This document shows, piece after piece, positions 1 to 13,100 of a stretch of DNA of 60,000 nt. Each line of letters opens with the position of its first letter. The stretch's first letter is position 1. The stretch is from assembly GCF_000003815.2 (NCBI RefSeq), contig NC_049997.1, forward strand, positions 10,287,860-10,347,859. Reading direction: 5' to 3'. The position numbers and the translations under genes were made by a program. Under the pieces are notes generated by a model. It was given only the letters and a program-made list of their open reading frames with translations, was not told the DNA's origin and did not search any database. The DNA is from Branchiostoma floridae. Lineage: Eukaryota; Chordata; Leptocardii; Amphioxiformes; Branchiostomatidae.

Positions 1-3
1 CGC

Positions 4-154
4 TAGTCTCCAAGCAGACCCTACGGTGCCTTAGAAATAGTATCAAAGCTGGCCCGTTTGACTCCCTTAGCCGGCTATCTCCCTTTGGCCGGCTATACTC
101 CTTTGCCAGCTTTGATACTATCTCTAAGGCACCGTTGGGTCTGCTTGGAGACTA
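4..154. mobile_element. Foldback (Mutator-like) MITE, first copy
   Basis: Arms of about 50 bp (4-52 and 106-154) start TAGTCTCCAAGCAGACC and are nearly exact inverted copies. The flank after the right end is GCTAAACGC, and the three bases available before the left end are CGC, consistent with a 9-bp duplication cut by the window edge. Confidence 0.7.
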
Positions 155-187
155 GCTAAACGCAGCATGGATACAACTACCCACTGC

Positions 188-309
188 TAGCCTCTACCAG
201 GCTCCGTGGTTTGATGGTCTAATTGTCGAAATTGGACAAATAGAGTCAATAGTACGCTAGGGGAGTCAGCCGGCAGAGTAGGTCCATTTTTCAAACCACG
301 TAGAGGCTA
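188..309. mobile_element. Foldback (Mutator-like) MITE with 9-bp target duplication
   Basis: Ends TAGCCTCTAC / GTAGAGGCTA, with duplication ACCCACTGC at 179-187 and 310-318. The left arm has an extra CAGGCTCC block relative to the right. Confidence 0.75.
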
Positions 310-479
310 ACCCACTGCCCCTGCAGCCTCGAAAAGGTCATGAGACCTGTACCAATCGTAGGGTACTAGCCTGTGTTATGTTAAGATCAGCATAAGCTAA
401 ATTTGTGCCTTTCCTCTTTCGACAGAAAAAGCAACTCCCTACAACCTGACGAGACCCAGAGAAACGGAAGCGCACCAAT

Positions 480-980
480 ATGACTGGAAAAGTTATTATG
501 CCTGAGGAGTCTTCAAGGCCAGAAGGATTACAGGAAGAAAACAAACTTCTGTCTTCAGAACTGGACTTGTCTGTACTTTTAGATTGTAGTGATATGAAGC
601 TTGAGGAAATGCCACAGGAAACTGAGAAATTTGGCTTTTCAGAATATTTTACAATATCGTACTATTTTATCAAGAGGCAGGTTCTTGATAAATGCATGAC
701 ACGTGTTTTGATGTCAAATTCTCCCCCAAAGCGCACCAAACTCTATCCACAGGTGGTTGCAACACTGAACTGAAAGCGCCGCCCAGTGACAGAGAGCAGT
801 ACTACAGCCATGAAACTTCAGCAATCTCCAATGCGGTTCAGCATGCACAAGAGGTGAATACGCAGAACATTTTCCCAAAAAGCAACTTTAGCTTCTCCTC
901 AGCAAAAGCAATCTGTCCTGACACATGTAAAATCTTTGCAAACACATTACTAAGTATTTTACTGCCAATCGGCATCTAGT
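480..980 (+). other. Two short overlapping open frames, unrecognised
   Basis: A 97-codon frame (480-773, MTGKVIMPEESSRPEGLQEE...) overlaps a second frame to 979 (…DREQYYSHETSAISNAVQHA). Neither matches a family I know, and neither has a visible splice partner. They may be a decayed mobile-element fragment or chance. Not called as a gene. Confidence 0.2.
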
Positions 981-1189
981 GAAGATGATGAGCAAATCCT
1001 GCAGTACTGGTAGGCATTGCTAGATGTCGCTGTGAGACCGTCAGCATAATTTAGACCTTGCAGAAAACATGACGAAGCACACGTAAAAAATATCGGCATA
1101 TTTAGCTTCACTCGAGTACAAACACATTGAACTGTACTTAACTGTTTTTTCTACATCCAAAGGCATTATGATACTGTCTTGAACTTCAC

Positions 1190-1365
1190 ACACATTCATA
1201 CATAACAACATACACTCACAATCTCACCCACTTGCACATTTACTCAGTAACATATCTGATACACACTCACTCTCACTGCATACACACACACATATACACA
1301 AATTCTACAACACACACACAAACATTGTACACACACACACACACACACAGACACACACAAACTGG
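1190..1365. repeat. CA-rich simple repeat
   Basis: Impure CA-rich tract starting near 1190, ending in a purer (CA)n run of about 20 bp near 1329-1350. Confidence 0.9.
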
Positions 1366-2869
1366 TCAAGGCTTTGCTTCAACTTTTGTTTATTGCACGA
1401 GTATCACATTCAGATCAACTGAACGAGAAGACAAAAATCATTTGTGGCAACTCCTATGAAAGCATCAGGTCCAGATAACAGAACAGAACTTAGACATCTG
1501 TGACAAAATCTCTAAATCTCCACTGGTCTTAAATATCAACAAAAGTGAGCCAATTTCTGCTCAGTTTAGAAACTGTCTAAACCTCATGCATTAAGTGTCT
1601 TCTGATTGGTAGATGGAGATGTGCCAATTTTGGAATGGTGATTGAGAAAACCCTTTGAAATAAGCAAAACAAGTCTAAGCATTCCGTAGTCACTTTTAGC
1701 TATGCCATTGGCTATTTCATGCAATCTTGTCCAAAAATGATGTGTGAATTGCAATTAGCATTGTACATAATTTGTACAAACACAATGAATATTACCATGT
1801 ACCTTACAAGTACAAAACAGGTCATACTGCCATACACATGTTGTGTACATGTATGTTAAAAACAATCTCAGAATAGCATGATAAATTCCTCTTTTCCCAA
1901 GTAAGAATTATTCATATCCTTTTAAATGACAAAAGAAATGAAAGCACATCATATTTGTAAGGATCAACAAAAATATTGATGTGACCATCATAAACGTTAT
2001 GAATGACCATCATAAGATGGCTTTTGTTTCATATGTACCACACCCAGGCTTTTAGCTAGGATTTTTTCATAGGGTGTCCAAATTTCTTGCCATTAGGCGC
2101 GAGTATTGTAGGGGGTCTGGGGACATCCTCACTCAGAAAATTTTGAAATTTATAACTGTCTGAAACATCATTTCCCACATTTTGAGGTGCAAATTTGGGG
2201 GAATGAAGCAAATTTACAGGCCAAATGTGACCTGCAGCATCACTGGCGAATCAGAATTTCATGCTTGTCAGAGGATCTGCTCCCCATTGTAAGGGTGTAC
2301 AATTTGTGTTATTTTTTTTAACAGGGTGTACATTGTAGGCCTGTACACCTACCTGGCTAAAAGCCTGATGGACACAAACATTGCATGAGGAAGGTTAGAT
2401 ATACAGATCATGTAAATCAGCAAAATCTCTTCGAAACAATAAAACCAACTGTTGTAAATTCAGAGTGACTTTTACATAAATAACAATAGCCTTGGCACTT
2501 AAACTTACCAGTTACTCAAACTGAGTATCTACAGAGTACTTTCTGTAGAATGTGGCCAACTTGGTGCATCTTATAGGATTTCTCATATTCCTAATAATTC
2601 AATTTTATACATCCAGTCTGCTATAAAATTAATGTAAAAAAACTGCAGTGTCCAAAGTGGCTCTTTGCACTCAAAACAAGAATCAAATCTCTTTTAACAT
2701 GGCTTGATTTGAAAACAATAAATTTACAGCTACTAATGCATGTTAATATCATGAGCATAACTTCTCATGGTTTCCTTAATGTATTACCTTTTGAACCTAT
2801 AACATTAGCTTAGATTTGATGCAACACAGCCATTATTGTTTACGACAATTAACTTTCCTATGAGCATTG
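1366..2869. other. Downstream TMTC2 flank, no gene seen
   Basis: AT-rich. At 2043-2366 lies a dispersed repeat bounded by ACCCAGGCTTTTAGCTAGG and CCTGGCTAAAAGCCTG. Its interior resembles parts of the 17665-18810 element and the 34.7-kb repeat (AAAATTTTGAAATTT...CATTTTGAGG). No coding frame is supported. Confidence 0.5.
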
Positions 2870-3158
2870 TAGTCTCTGCCAGACTCCGGATCGCTGGAAA
2901 ATCGTAGAAATGGAACAAATAGAGAGGAATATAACCGGCNNNNNNNNNNNNNNNNNNNNNNNNNNNNNNNNNNNNNNNNNNNNNNNNNNNNNNNNNNNNN
3001 NNNNNNNNNNNNNNNNNNNNNNNNNNNNNNNNNNNNNNNCCAGAGAACAGCACGCGATCGACGGATCTAGGATCGCGAGCTGTCCCTGGTCGGTTATATT
3101 CCTCTCTATTTGTTCCATTTCTACGATTTTCCAGCGATCCGGAGTCTGGTAGAGACTA
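2870..3158. mobile_element. Foldback (Mutator-like) element with 9-bp duplication, containing the N gap
   Basis: Inverted arms of about 70 bp start TAGTCTCTGCCAGACTCC on the left and end GGAGTCTGGTAGAGACTA on the right. The duplication TGAGCATTG is exact at 2861-2869 and 3159-3167. Its middle is replaced by 100 Ns. Confidence 0.85.
2940..3039. other. Assembly gap (100 N)
   Basis: Exactly 100 unknown bases inside the inverted-repeat element; a round number suggests a placeholder of unknown true length. Confidence 0.99.
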
Positions 3159-3750
3159 TGAGCATTGCATGATATTGACAACTGATTGACTGCTGGGCTA
3201 ACAAAAATTATTGACAGTTTGCTCAATGAATTTCATTGACAAACACTGATTTTAAAAATATTTTGTTGTCTTTTAAATCACACTTTAACATCATGAATCA
3301 TTTTCCAATTGTAAAAACAATGGTTATGCAAATCCAGTTCTAGTCGCTCAACCATCACTAAACAGTTGCTCAGCTAGTGGAAAGAGTTTACAAAGAGTTT
3401 GGAACACTTTCCTTCATTCAGAAGAGTTCCAAACTACATGTACATACAAGATGATTTAGCAATGGCTTACATACAATATAGATACAATATATTCAGGTTT
3501 TAAATTTTTTTCATCCCACTCATTGTTTGGGAGCGCATGTTACTAATTTTTGTTGCCAAATCTGATATTCAAAGCTTAGGAAAATACATTTTCATGAATT
3601 TCATGTCACGAAGATTTTTTGGACTTGAAATTAGTTCCCATTCTCAATAAGCAATTTTTCGTCCAAGGACTAACTGCATACAAGATAATTTAACAATACA
3701 CAGAGAAACAACTATTATAGATTCTGTGCCTAGGAGTGGTCTAACATTTA

Positions 3751-3955
3751 AGTTCACCTTTATCCGCGGGGTAACCTATAACAGTTGTTTTTCAAAACAG
3801 GGTATTTAGGCACATCAAGCCGATGGATTGCAGTTTTAAACTGCAATATACTGAAAATATTGCAATTTGAAACCAACGTCCGTCAGTGTGACATCTACGA
3901 CGACCTTGTTTTTAAAAGCACCAAACATAGGTTACCCCGCGGATAAAGGTGAACT
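3751..3955. mobile_element. MITE with AGTTCACCTTTATCCGCGG ends
   Basis: Inverted ends of about 28 bp: AGTTCACCTTTATCCGCGG at the left and CCGCGGATAAAGGTGAACT at the right. It lies 10 bp past the TMTC2 stop, in the presumed 3' untranslated region. Related copies: 10831-11032, and a fragment near 44750. Confidence 0.85.
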
Positions 3956-3965
3956 AACGTTAACT

Positions 3966-4133
3966 CTAACGTCTACTCTGCTTGTTCAGGATAGTCCGCA
4001 GCTTCTTCAGGTTCTGCATGGTCATGGTATCATCAGGCTTGAGCTCCAGCGCCCTAAGGTAGCTTGTCTCCGCCTCCACGTACTTGCCGTTCAGGTGTAG
4101 GATGGCTCCCAGGTTCATATGGGCACTGGCAAC
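3966..4133 (-). CDS. TMTC2: TMTC2 coding exon 12 with stop codon
   Basis: Encodes VASAHMNLGAILHLNGKYVE and AETSYLRALELKPDDTMTMQ, ending NKQSRR and TAG at 3966-3968. The acceptor follows a C-rich tract. The 3' untranslated region runs at once into a small inverted-repeat element (3751-3955). I saw no convincing polyadenylation signal close by. Confidence 0.95.
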   Translation of the reverse strand, partial: VASAHMNLGAILHLNGKYVEAETSYLRALELKPDDTMTMQNLKKLRTILNKQSRR

Positions 4134-7100
4134 CTGGGGAGGGGGGCAGGGTGAATCAGTCTTCAACTTCATAGCACTTATGCCATAAGATGATTACAAT
4201 TTAACTGCTTTATAGTGTTTGGAAGTAAGTCTCTGTATCTTATCCTGTTATAGACATTGAATCATCTTTAAAGGTTGTCTAAACTGGATGTCTAACCTTC
4301 ATTACTGTAGCAATTGAAAAAACACACTAGAAATTGCCAAAGAAGCAAATTTCCTCGGTTGGATTTACCTACCTGTACTTTGAAGGATGCTAGACACAGA
4401 CAATATATTGCAGACACTGCTGTCAATCTCATTTCAATATCAAGATTAACACATGATTTGACTAGATTGTGTAACAGCAGGTTTTACCTCAGGTTTCAGC
4501 TGCGTGGCCTGTTTGTAGTATTTCTCAGCATCCTCGTGTCTGCCAGCTTGCCTGTAGGAACAATACATGCACAATGTTAAACTTAAAGCTACCACAAACC
4601 AGGGCTCTAGCCAGCGTCCGTTTTTCCGTCAATTGACGGAAATTTGCTGCGTCTGACGGAAAAATTTTCAAACCAATCCGTCAACCTTGACGGACAAAAA
4701 TCCTTGGTGGACGCTACAGGCGGCTTGGGGACGCCGTCCACGGCTGTACAAGCCACACACTGTTTGTTTTGCTATTGTTATGATTGTTGACAATGTGTGT
4801 CGGCAGCCTTTTGCATTCGATAATCTCATTAAAACCCGTTTTTCAAGGTCTCGGTCCAGTCCTTCTAATCAATTTTCGCGTTTTTTGCGACAATTGGAAT
4901 TGGCTGACGGAAAAAAAATCCAAGCTGGCTAAAGCCCTGCCACAAACACAATTGTTTATACAGTGACTGTATCTCAGTTAAACTTGCACAAGTGACTAGT
5001 ATAGTATGAAGAAGGACCACCTGGTACTTCCATAGATGATTTTCCCCATTGACCTATGCATAATAAAGACCACCTGTCCACATAGACAAAAAAACCATCC
5101 CATATGGCCTTCTTGGGCAGGTTTTACAGTTGATCTCCTTACCGTAAAGCATTGGCAGCGTTAAAGATGGTTTCGAACTCGGGACTGCCGAGCTCCACTG
5201 CTTTAACCATCATGTCCGCTGCCTCCTCACTTCTACCAGTCTCTGCCATGTACTGCCCTGGGTATGGGGAACATTCACACAATAGTCAGTAAGGTGTTCT
5301 GTCTAACATTTATAAGTTATAGGCTACTGCATTGAATTCTATTGAGTCTGAGAACAAATCTATCAAGAAATCTTATACCAAAAACTGTGCATCTTGTAAA
5401 ATGTAGAAAGAAATTCCAACACAGTTCCTTAAATGTAAGGAATGTTTTTTTTTTCAATACTAAAGTGAGCAATAACATGTAATGGCAGCACTGTCTCAGA
5501 ATGTAATGTGTCATCAGCCTGGCTGGTGAATTGTTTGTATCTATCCCAGTGTACAAAATGCTTTTCTGTGCCAAGTTGCAAAGTGTGCAACCTAGGGCAA
5601 AAACTAGGTTGCACAACTGAATTTCAAGTTGCACCACCTACAATTCACAAATTTCTGAAAAAAGGTACAATACATAACCTTTTACTTTCATGTTACTTAT
5701 AAGCATTTTAGTTTCAAACTAAAAATCAAGTAAATTGACAACAAAATCGAGTTCTGAGGCTCAAAATCTAAGTTGCACCCTGTGCAACCTGAGGTTAGAA
5801 GTAAGTTGCACCAAGCAAAAAGTGGTTGCAATGTGCAAGTGTGCAAGTGGGTATTTTGCACGCTGCTATCCATAAGCAGTGGAAAAGTTAACTGTCAACA
5901 ATACCCAGGCACTTTAAACCCCTGACCAGCATGGTACCTCAGTTGCAATGTGTTATCAGTCCTGTACAGGAGTTGTTGTCTTGTAGTTACACTAGACTTC
6001 ATTGCGTTTTCTGTTGAATGTTTGATCAGCATTGCATCAGATTCTTTGTTTTTTTTTCCCATACAACATCTGGAAACTATCAAGTGGATATCATCCTTAT
6101 ATATGCGGACACAACCTTTTACAGTACGTTCTTCCAATGCTTGCTATGTCCTGGAAAATGAGAAGATGTGTAACATCTCACCATAGTGCTGATGTACTGT
6201 AGCACTGTTGGAGTCCAGCTCCATCGCTTTCTGGTACATCAGCTCTGCTTCAGCTGCACGGTTCTACAGTAAAACATTTCAAAAAGACATACTCAGTTCA
6301 CTATCTATTTACTACTGTAAATGAATTGAAGTTCGCAGGGACTTAATTTCACGGTAGTGGGAGAAATGACTTTTTGCGGTGGTTTTAATTTCGCGGTAAC
6401 ACCATAGACTGAAATCTAATACTATAATAGAAAAACATTAATCCACCACGAAAAAATCTGCATTTACAGTATTTGATTAAACAGCTGCTGGGATCCCTGA
6501 CACAGGAGTAGGAGGCAGTCAGCTAGTCTTTACACCACACTTCCATGCGGCTCTGTCCAGTGGGTCAACCCCTGTCATTAGTTTCATTTCATTTTCATTT
6601 ACTCATTGTGTGGACAGGGTCTTCATGGGCACTAATCTGAAGGTGGAAATTGACAAAACCCACATTTGAAAGTTTAGAATGGACTCTTGCAAAACAAATA
6701 TGTTTAAAAAATATAGCCTTATTCTTTATGGATTCAGTTATGAAGTCTCATTTTTCTTATGCCACCACTGAACCTGTGACAGGAGGTTCGAAAGACTTTA
6801 ATGTATAACATTGCTGTATCCAGTATTAAGGGGAAAACACAAATGTAATTCCACACGACACCTACCGTTTTCGCCATGAGCTTGGCGTAAGTAAGATGTG
6901 CCGGCACGTGGTCAGGTTTGGCAGCCAGCGACTTCTTGAACCATTCCTCCGCTTCTGCAAGCTGGCTGTTCTTGAACAGAGACTCACCTACAAGAGCAAA
7001 CAACACTTTCTATGACTGGAAAAAATACTTAGATATCTTGTTTGGACTTTTCAGGTTCAGAGTGAGGATTAGCAAACACCAACAGTATTCATGTTTGAGA

Positions 7101-10100
7101 CTTTTACTGGGGGCTTTACAGCAGTACAAAAATGGGCAAGTGCTCAACTGCCTGTGTTCCAAGATTTTCCTCACCAGGAAATTTAAATGCTACAAATACA
7201 GTACAGTCAGACCTGTACAAGTGACTGACCACCTCTACATTTGTACATAAAGACTACCTGGACATATCAACCACCTGGACATATTGACCACTCTTTTGTG
7301 GCGCATTAGATAATTTTTCCCATTGTCACAATAATCAAGAATCATTTAGGTAGTGTCAGATTTTAACAATGGGTCTTCAAGGGCAGGTCTGACTGTACAC
7401 CAAAGCAATTCTTGATCTGAGATCATAAGTTTGAAGTATTTACTTCGCTATGTGTATTGTCAACCTTACCTAACATATTGTAGAGACTCTGGGGTGCATA
7501 ATGACTGGGCCTTCTTCTTATTGCTTCCATGTATGTCTCTATTGCCTCCTGAAAAAATCAAATAAGCAGACATTAAACTAAAGCTATTACACTTTTGCAA
7601 AGGTAAATATCTTTATGGTTGATAACACAAAGCAAAATGTAATATAGTGGAACTCGTTTCCACTTGGTATAGCAGGGGCGTCGTGTGCAAAGATTAGGTG
7701 TGACAGGTTGCTCAGTGTAAGAAGACCAAAGCTGGTGTGCTTATAGCAGCTAATTAGTATACAAACATGGTCGCAAAGCATTTAAAAGTAGTCTTCTTTA
7801 TGAAATCTAGTCTTCAGAAAATATTGCATGAAGTACTTTACCAATAGCCTTTATTTCTGTAGCCTGAAACACGAACTTTATACAGTATTACATGTGGAAC
7901 TACCCCTGTCCTTGGTGCTGAAATGAGCTCTATTTTTTCCTATCTCACCTCACCTCACCTATCCCTTGACCTCTGTGTGGGTCGTTGGGGCACCATAACT
8001 GTCCTAAAAACTGTAATACTGCAGCTTCTTCCAGGTTTACAGTAAGTGAAACATGTTTTGCAATTGTCGGCATATAACAGGCATTGTCATCTTAAAAGCA
8101 GTACATCTTAGGCCATTCCATGCTGCACTACCACCATTGATCACAAAGTGGTGCTTTAGTACCACCTGAAGTTCCTGACATAAAAACAAGTACTCAATTA
8201 CAACATCATCCTGAAAAGATGACACTAAGTAAAAGATGGCCTGTCTGTATCTGGTAGCAAATACTTATTTCTAGTTACAAAGTTCTACCTTACTCTCTTC
8301 AGAAATAGTCACAACAAATTCTGCATACCGAGTATCGGCCCTGGTCGTGCTGTAGTCTCCCCAGGTTGTATATGGCTGATATCACCCCTGTAGCGTGGGC
8401 CTTGGGGTCCTTCAGGCCATGGTCGTCCAGTGTGGCTGCGTGCCTGTAAACTTTCTCGGCCTCCTCTGTTTTTCCCAGAGTGCTCAGCACTATGCCTAGA
8501 TTGAGATGTGCCACTGGAGAAAAGCAGGCAAACAACACTAGATTAGTACATGTACAGTCAGTCAGTGTACATGTACATAGGAACAAAACTATCCGCAGAA
8601 TGAAGTGAAGCATTACAAATTCTTAACAGTTAGCAATGCACAGCTGGCGTTTTTTTAGACAAGCTCACAGACATCTCAGACTCTTATGACAAGTGTGCTG
8701 GGATCTTTAACATACATGTAAATGTAGGAATGGAGCTCTTTAGAGTAACTTCCACACATTTGGGTGACAAATTTGTTCCAGTTAATGTTCCCTTTCATTT
8801 CTCACAGGACCCCTCACTCCTACAATGTCTTTCAGGCTGTTTTAAAGTACGATCCTTTCTTCTCGATGAAACTTACTTGCTAGTCGAGGTCTACACTGAA
8901 TGGCCATCTGGTAGCTCTGGATCGCTTCCTGGTATCTCTTACCCTCCTGCAACAGTATTCCACTGGAGGAAAAAATGACAAAATCATTTGTCTTTTGCAG
9001 TTTTACATTTTTCAACAATGACTGAAACAGAACTTAGAGGAACTGATAAGAGGAGTGCAATGAATTGTTTCCGAGTGTGCAAAAAATGAAGACTTCATGC
9101 TCAAGATGGTTAGCATTCTTGCTTGTTACAAATGTAAGTTTGCAACCTGAAGTTACATTTTGCCATTTCAAACTAGGGCGTATAATGCTGTATCTTCAGA
9201 CAGTATACTAGTAGTATACAGGTGAAATTTCAGAATTATGGTAAAACTGATAAAGCTTTCTAAACCAAGAGTATTCAGAAATGACTTGTGCAGTTGTAAT
9301 ACAGTTGATTGCTGGCTGCAAACAGAAACGATACAACCAAAAAATCCAGTGTTTAGCATGTACTCACAGGTTATAGTGCACATCTCCCATGTTGCCTCTG
9401 TGTTGTAGAGCGTTCCTGTAGGCCTGTTCTGCCTCGTCTATGTTTCCTTGTGTCTTCAAGATGTTAGCCAGGTTTCCCCACGCTGGCGAGAGGAAGAAAC
9501 AGAGTTCAAACTTTTAATCAACTTTTGCAGGACCCAAACATAAAGCAGCTTATGCTCAGGTCAAATGGTTCAAAACAAAGTTAAAACTTGCAATCAGCTT
9601 TGGCAGGACCCAAACATAAAGTAGCTTAGCCCAGGTCAAACAGTTTGAAATGAATCAACTCCTAGAAGTGATTGGTAGTTAAGTGCTAAGGGATATGCAG
9701 TCCTTTTAATCAACTTAGGCTGGATCCAAACAAAAACCAGCTTAATGCCCAGGTCAAACAGTTTGAAATAGTTGACACCTTGAAGTGATTGGTTGGTGAA
9801 TGCTAAGGAATATGCAGTTTTATAAGTGACTGCTAGGTGTCTCTTTATCACTCTAAACCCTGCACCACAAACTAGATTTCTGTGTACAAAATTTCAAAGA
9901 TTGGTTCCTTGACCCACAGTCTAATCGGATGCTGTACTATGAACAAAATCAGTTGGGGCCAAATATCTTGGACAGGTCAAGATCTAACAACATACCAACT
10001 TTCAAATCAATCCATTTGAAGCTTCTGGGTTATGCTCCAAACCAAACTGTTTACAAAAATATAATCTTGGCAATGGTAGTATTTTCTCATAGTCCCATGT

Positions 10101-13100
10101 TTTCAAGCATATCATCACATATATCATCTCAACAACATACAGTTGTGACCCAATTTTCAAAGGTGACCTGGCTGTAACTGGACATATTCCACCAATCAAT
10201 GGCTGGAGCATACTTCCTGATTCGCTGATAACCCAAATAACCATCGAAGCCAGGTGGCGGAATGCCTGCCATACCCGATATCTGATCTCCAATCAGACCA
10301 ATGATAATTAAACGGCGCAAGGCAGAGGTTTGAAATTGTTTGAATATTGGTCCATAATTTGACAGTCCCTTTTGGGGGTTTGGGTCCTGTTTGACAGATA
10401 GATAAAAAGCCTTTGTACCCAGGCAAAATAACACCTGTTTTAAGGGGCAGAAACTCAATTGGAGGTTAAAATTAAGGTGCTTTTAGAATACCAATGTCCG
10501 GATGTCCATTTATACTGCAAGGTTAGACAAGAAGATATGGATGCTGCACATGATCTGAATATATTGATCTTGAGCTACTGTCAAATCTGTGCAAGTGACC
10601 ACCTCTACATAAGGACCACCTGGCCAATGTGACCACCTGTCCAAATCTTATTGGTCTCCTGAGGAAAAAATTTTGTTTTCTATTAGGCAGTTATTTTCAT
10701 TATTTTATATTACTCCTAGGCCCTATGTCAATTCAGTCCCCAATTTTTCCCATCTCCACTAACCCTTTTCTTTCTCCGAGAACTATCTCCAATACAAATA
10801 GCTTTTTTAGACACAATTTTGTAAAGTGCTAATTCACATTTATAGGCAGGGTAACCTACATATATATATACATTGTTCTTAAATACAGGGTATATAGGCA
10901 TATCAACTCAACGAACGGTGGTTTCAAACAGCAATTTCAAACCACAGTCCCTTGACTTTATATTCCTAAATACCATTTTTAAAAGCAACGGCTATAGGTT
11001 ACTCCGCGGATAAAGGTGAGCTGGAATTTATACATTATCTGACCCGCTAGCTGGTACCTTTAGCTGGGTTGACTTTGATGCCGGACCGGTACAGTGCCTC
11101 CTCATTGTGCCAGTCTTCGTTCCTAACCACCGTCCTCGCGCTGTACAGCACGACCAGCATCACCGTTGCCATGACAACCACCTTCTTCCACGTCCGTCCC
11201 GCTGCCTCGTACAGAACGTGGGTCCCCTCGGCGACCAGTAAACAGAACCCCATGCTCGGAATGTACAGCACGCGCTCTGCTATCACGAATCCCACGTAGA
11301 AAAACAGGTTTGACGCGGGAACGAAGGGAAACACCAAGATGGCAGTGGAAAGTAACAGAACGTGGAGCGACCTCGTCTCCGTGGAATGTCTTGAGTTGAC
11401 CTTGGGGGTCGAAGTTGGCGACAAGTTACTCGAATGTTTCCTAGACGATGGCGAATGTTTGTGTTCTGTGATGCCATTTCCATACACGGAATTGTGAGCG
11501 ACTCCATTACTTTTAACACTACTGTGTTCCGTCTGTGGAGTTCTACTGATCTCAATGATACAGTGCACGGCAACTACTGCCAAGGTCAAATAGAAGGTCA
11601 AAGTGCAGAGGTTCCGCACGTCCCATACAGATTCCACCAGGGGGATTGCATCCATCGACCAATCAAAACTCAGCAACCGTGGATATAAAAGCAACAACAT
11701 ATTCAGCGAAGGTAATAGGTTAAAGGTCAAAGTTCTCGCTAAGAGGCTGTCAGAGTCTGATGCTGGGTTGTCTGAAGGTGCGAACTCCGGGGGTTTGTTT
11801 CCCATGAAGTAGACACGGAATCCTAGCAGGAGCGCACCGCATGCCGCCGTCGACAGAACACCTTCACGAACATTCCTGTGTTTTTCCTGTAAAACAAAAG
11901 TGAGACATAAATCATTTTGAAAGATAAACCAGGAAAAGAATGAAATACTGTTATTGCACAGTGACTGTTTTTATAAGGCCACAGCAAGTAAATCTTATGG
12001 ATGACATCCCCTGCAGACTGCAAAAATAATGAGATAGGATGAAAAAAATGTCATCCAATAATGAAATTTACATGCTGTGGACTTACATGTAAATCTGTAC
12101 TTGAGAAACCCCCATCACACCCTCAAGTGAGGGTGCTTTACAGTGAACTGGTCTCCCCTGGAGGAAGAGGCCCTGACCTGACCTCCATCCATTAACTGTT
12201 ATATCCTGTACAGTTTATATAGTCCAGCTGGGGCAAAAGTCTACCACATACAGCCAATCACACTAACCCATTTTACACAATTATTTCCCCTTCACTCAGT
12301 TAGGGTATGGTAAACACTTTGGGGCATGTTGTAAAACTCTAATCAAGAACACAGATGAAAATTGAGTCATGCAATCAGTTGTGGCTAGTGATGATGCAGG
12401 ATGATAACTGTAATTCTTGAAATTTTCGTGGTGGTTTTACGTTTGTTTTATTTGACTTTTGCGGTGATACAGTTTATATGGTCCAGCTGGGGCAAAAGTC
12501 ATTAAGGGCTATGCCATACAGCCAATCAAACTAACCCATTTTACACAATTATTTCCCCTTCACTCAGTTAGGGTGTTGTAAACAATTTATAGGACATGTT
12601 GCAAAACTTAAATCAAGAACACAGATGATAATTGTGTAATACTATCAGTTATTGTTGATACTGTAATTCTTGAAATTTTCATGGTGGTTTTACATTTATT
12701 TTATGCGACTTTTGCAGTGACAATGTGCTTCACTCACTGTATGGTGTATTCCAGGTATTTGTATTCCTGTACAGTATGTGACTATAGTCCTACAGCCAAC
12801 CCATTAGGCAAAGCTACCACAAATCGATGATAGGAGCTCAATTTCACAACATATACAGTAGAGTCATGTTTTATAACATTAAAACTAATAAAAGCTAAAA
12901 TCTTCGATCCATCTACCTCAGAATTTCACCTGAAAACAATTCTGGATGCTGAAACTCCACAGAGATAAAGCACATTGTAACCTGAGCCATACCAGCTCAG
13001 GGCAACACTTATCCCACTCATCAATCACTTTCTTCTTCTTGGGTGACTGTACAACACCTTTCTGGTGCAGGGACATGGTTTGACTTGTGGGTTTAGGGCT

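Noticed and set aside
1190-1365. Periodic repeat as a possible CRISPR-like array
   Set aside because: It is a CA microsatellite with no spacers, in a eukaryotic genome.
10002-10458. Overlapping antisense frames of 76-109 codons in intron 3
   Set aside because: No splice context, no family likeness, and no TMTC2 phase match.
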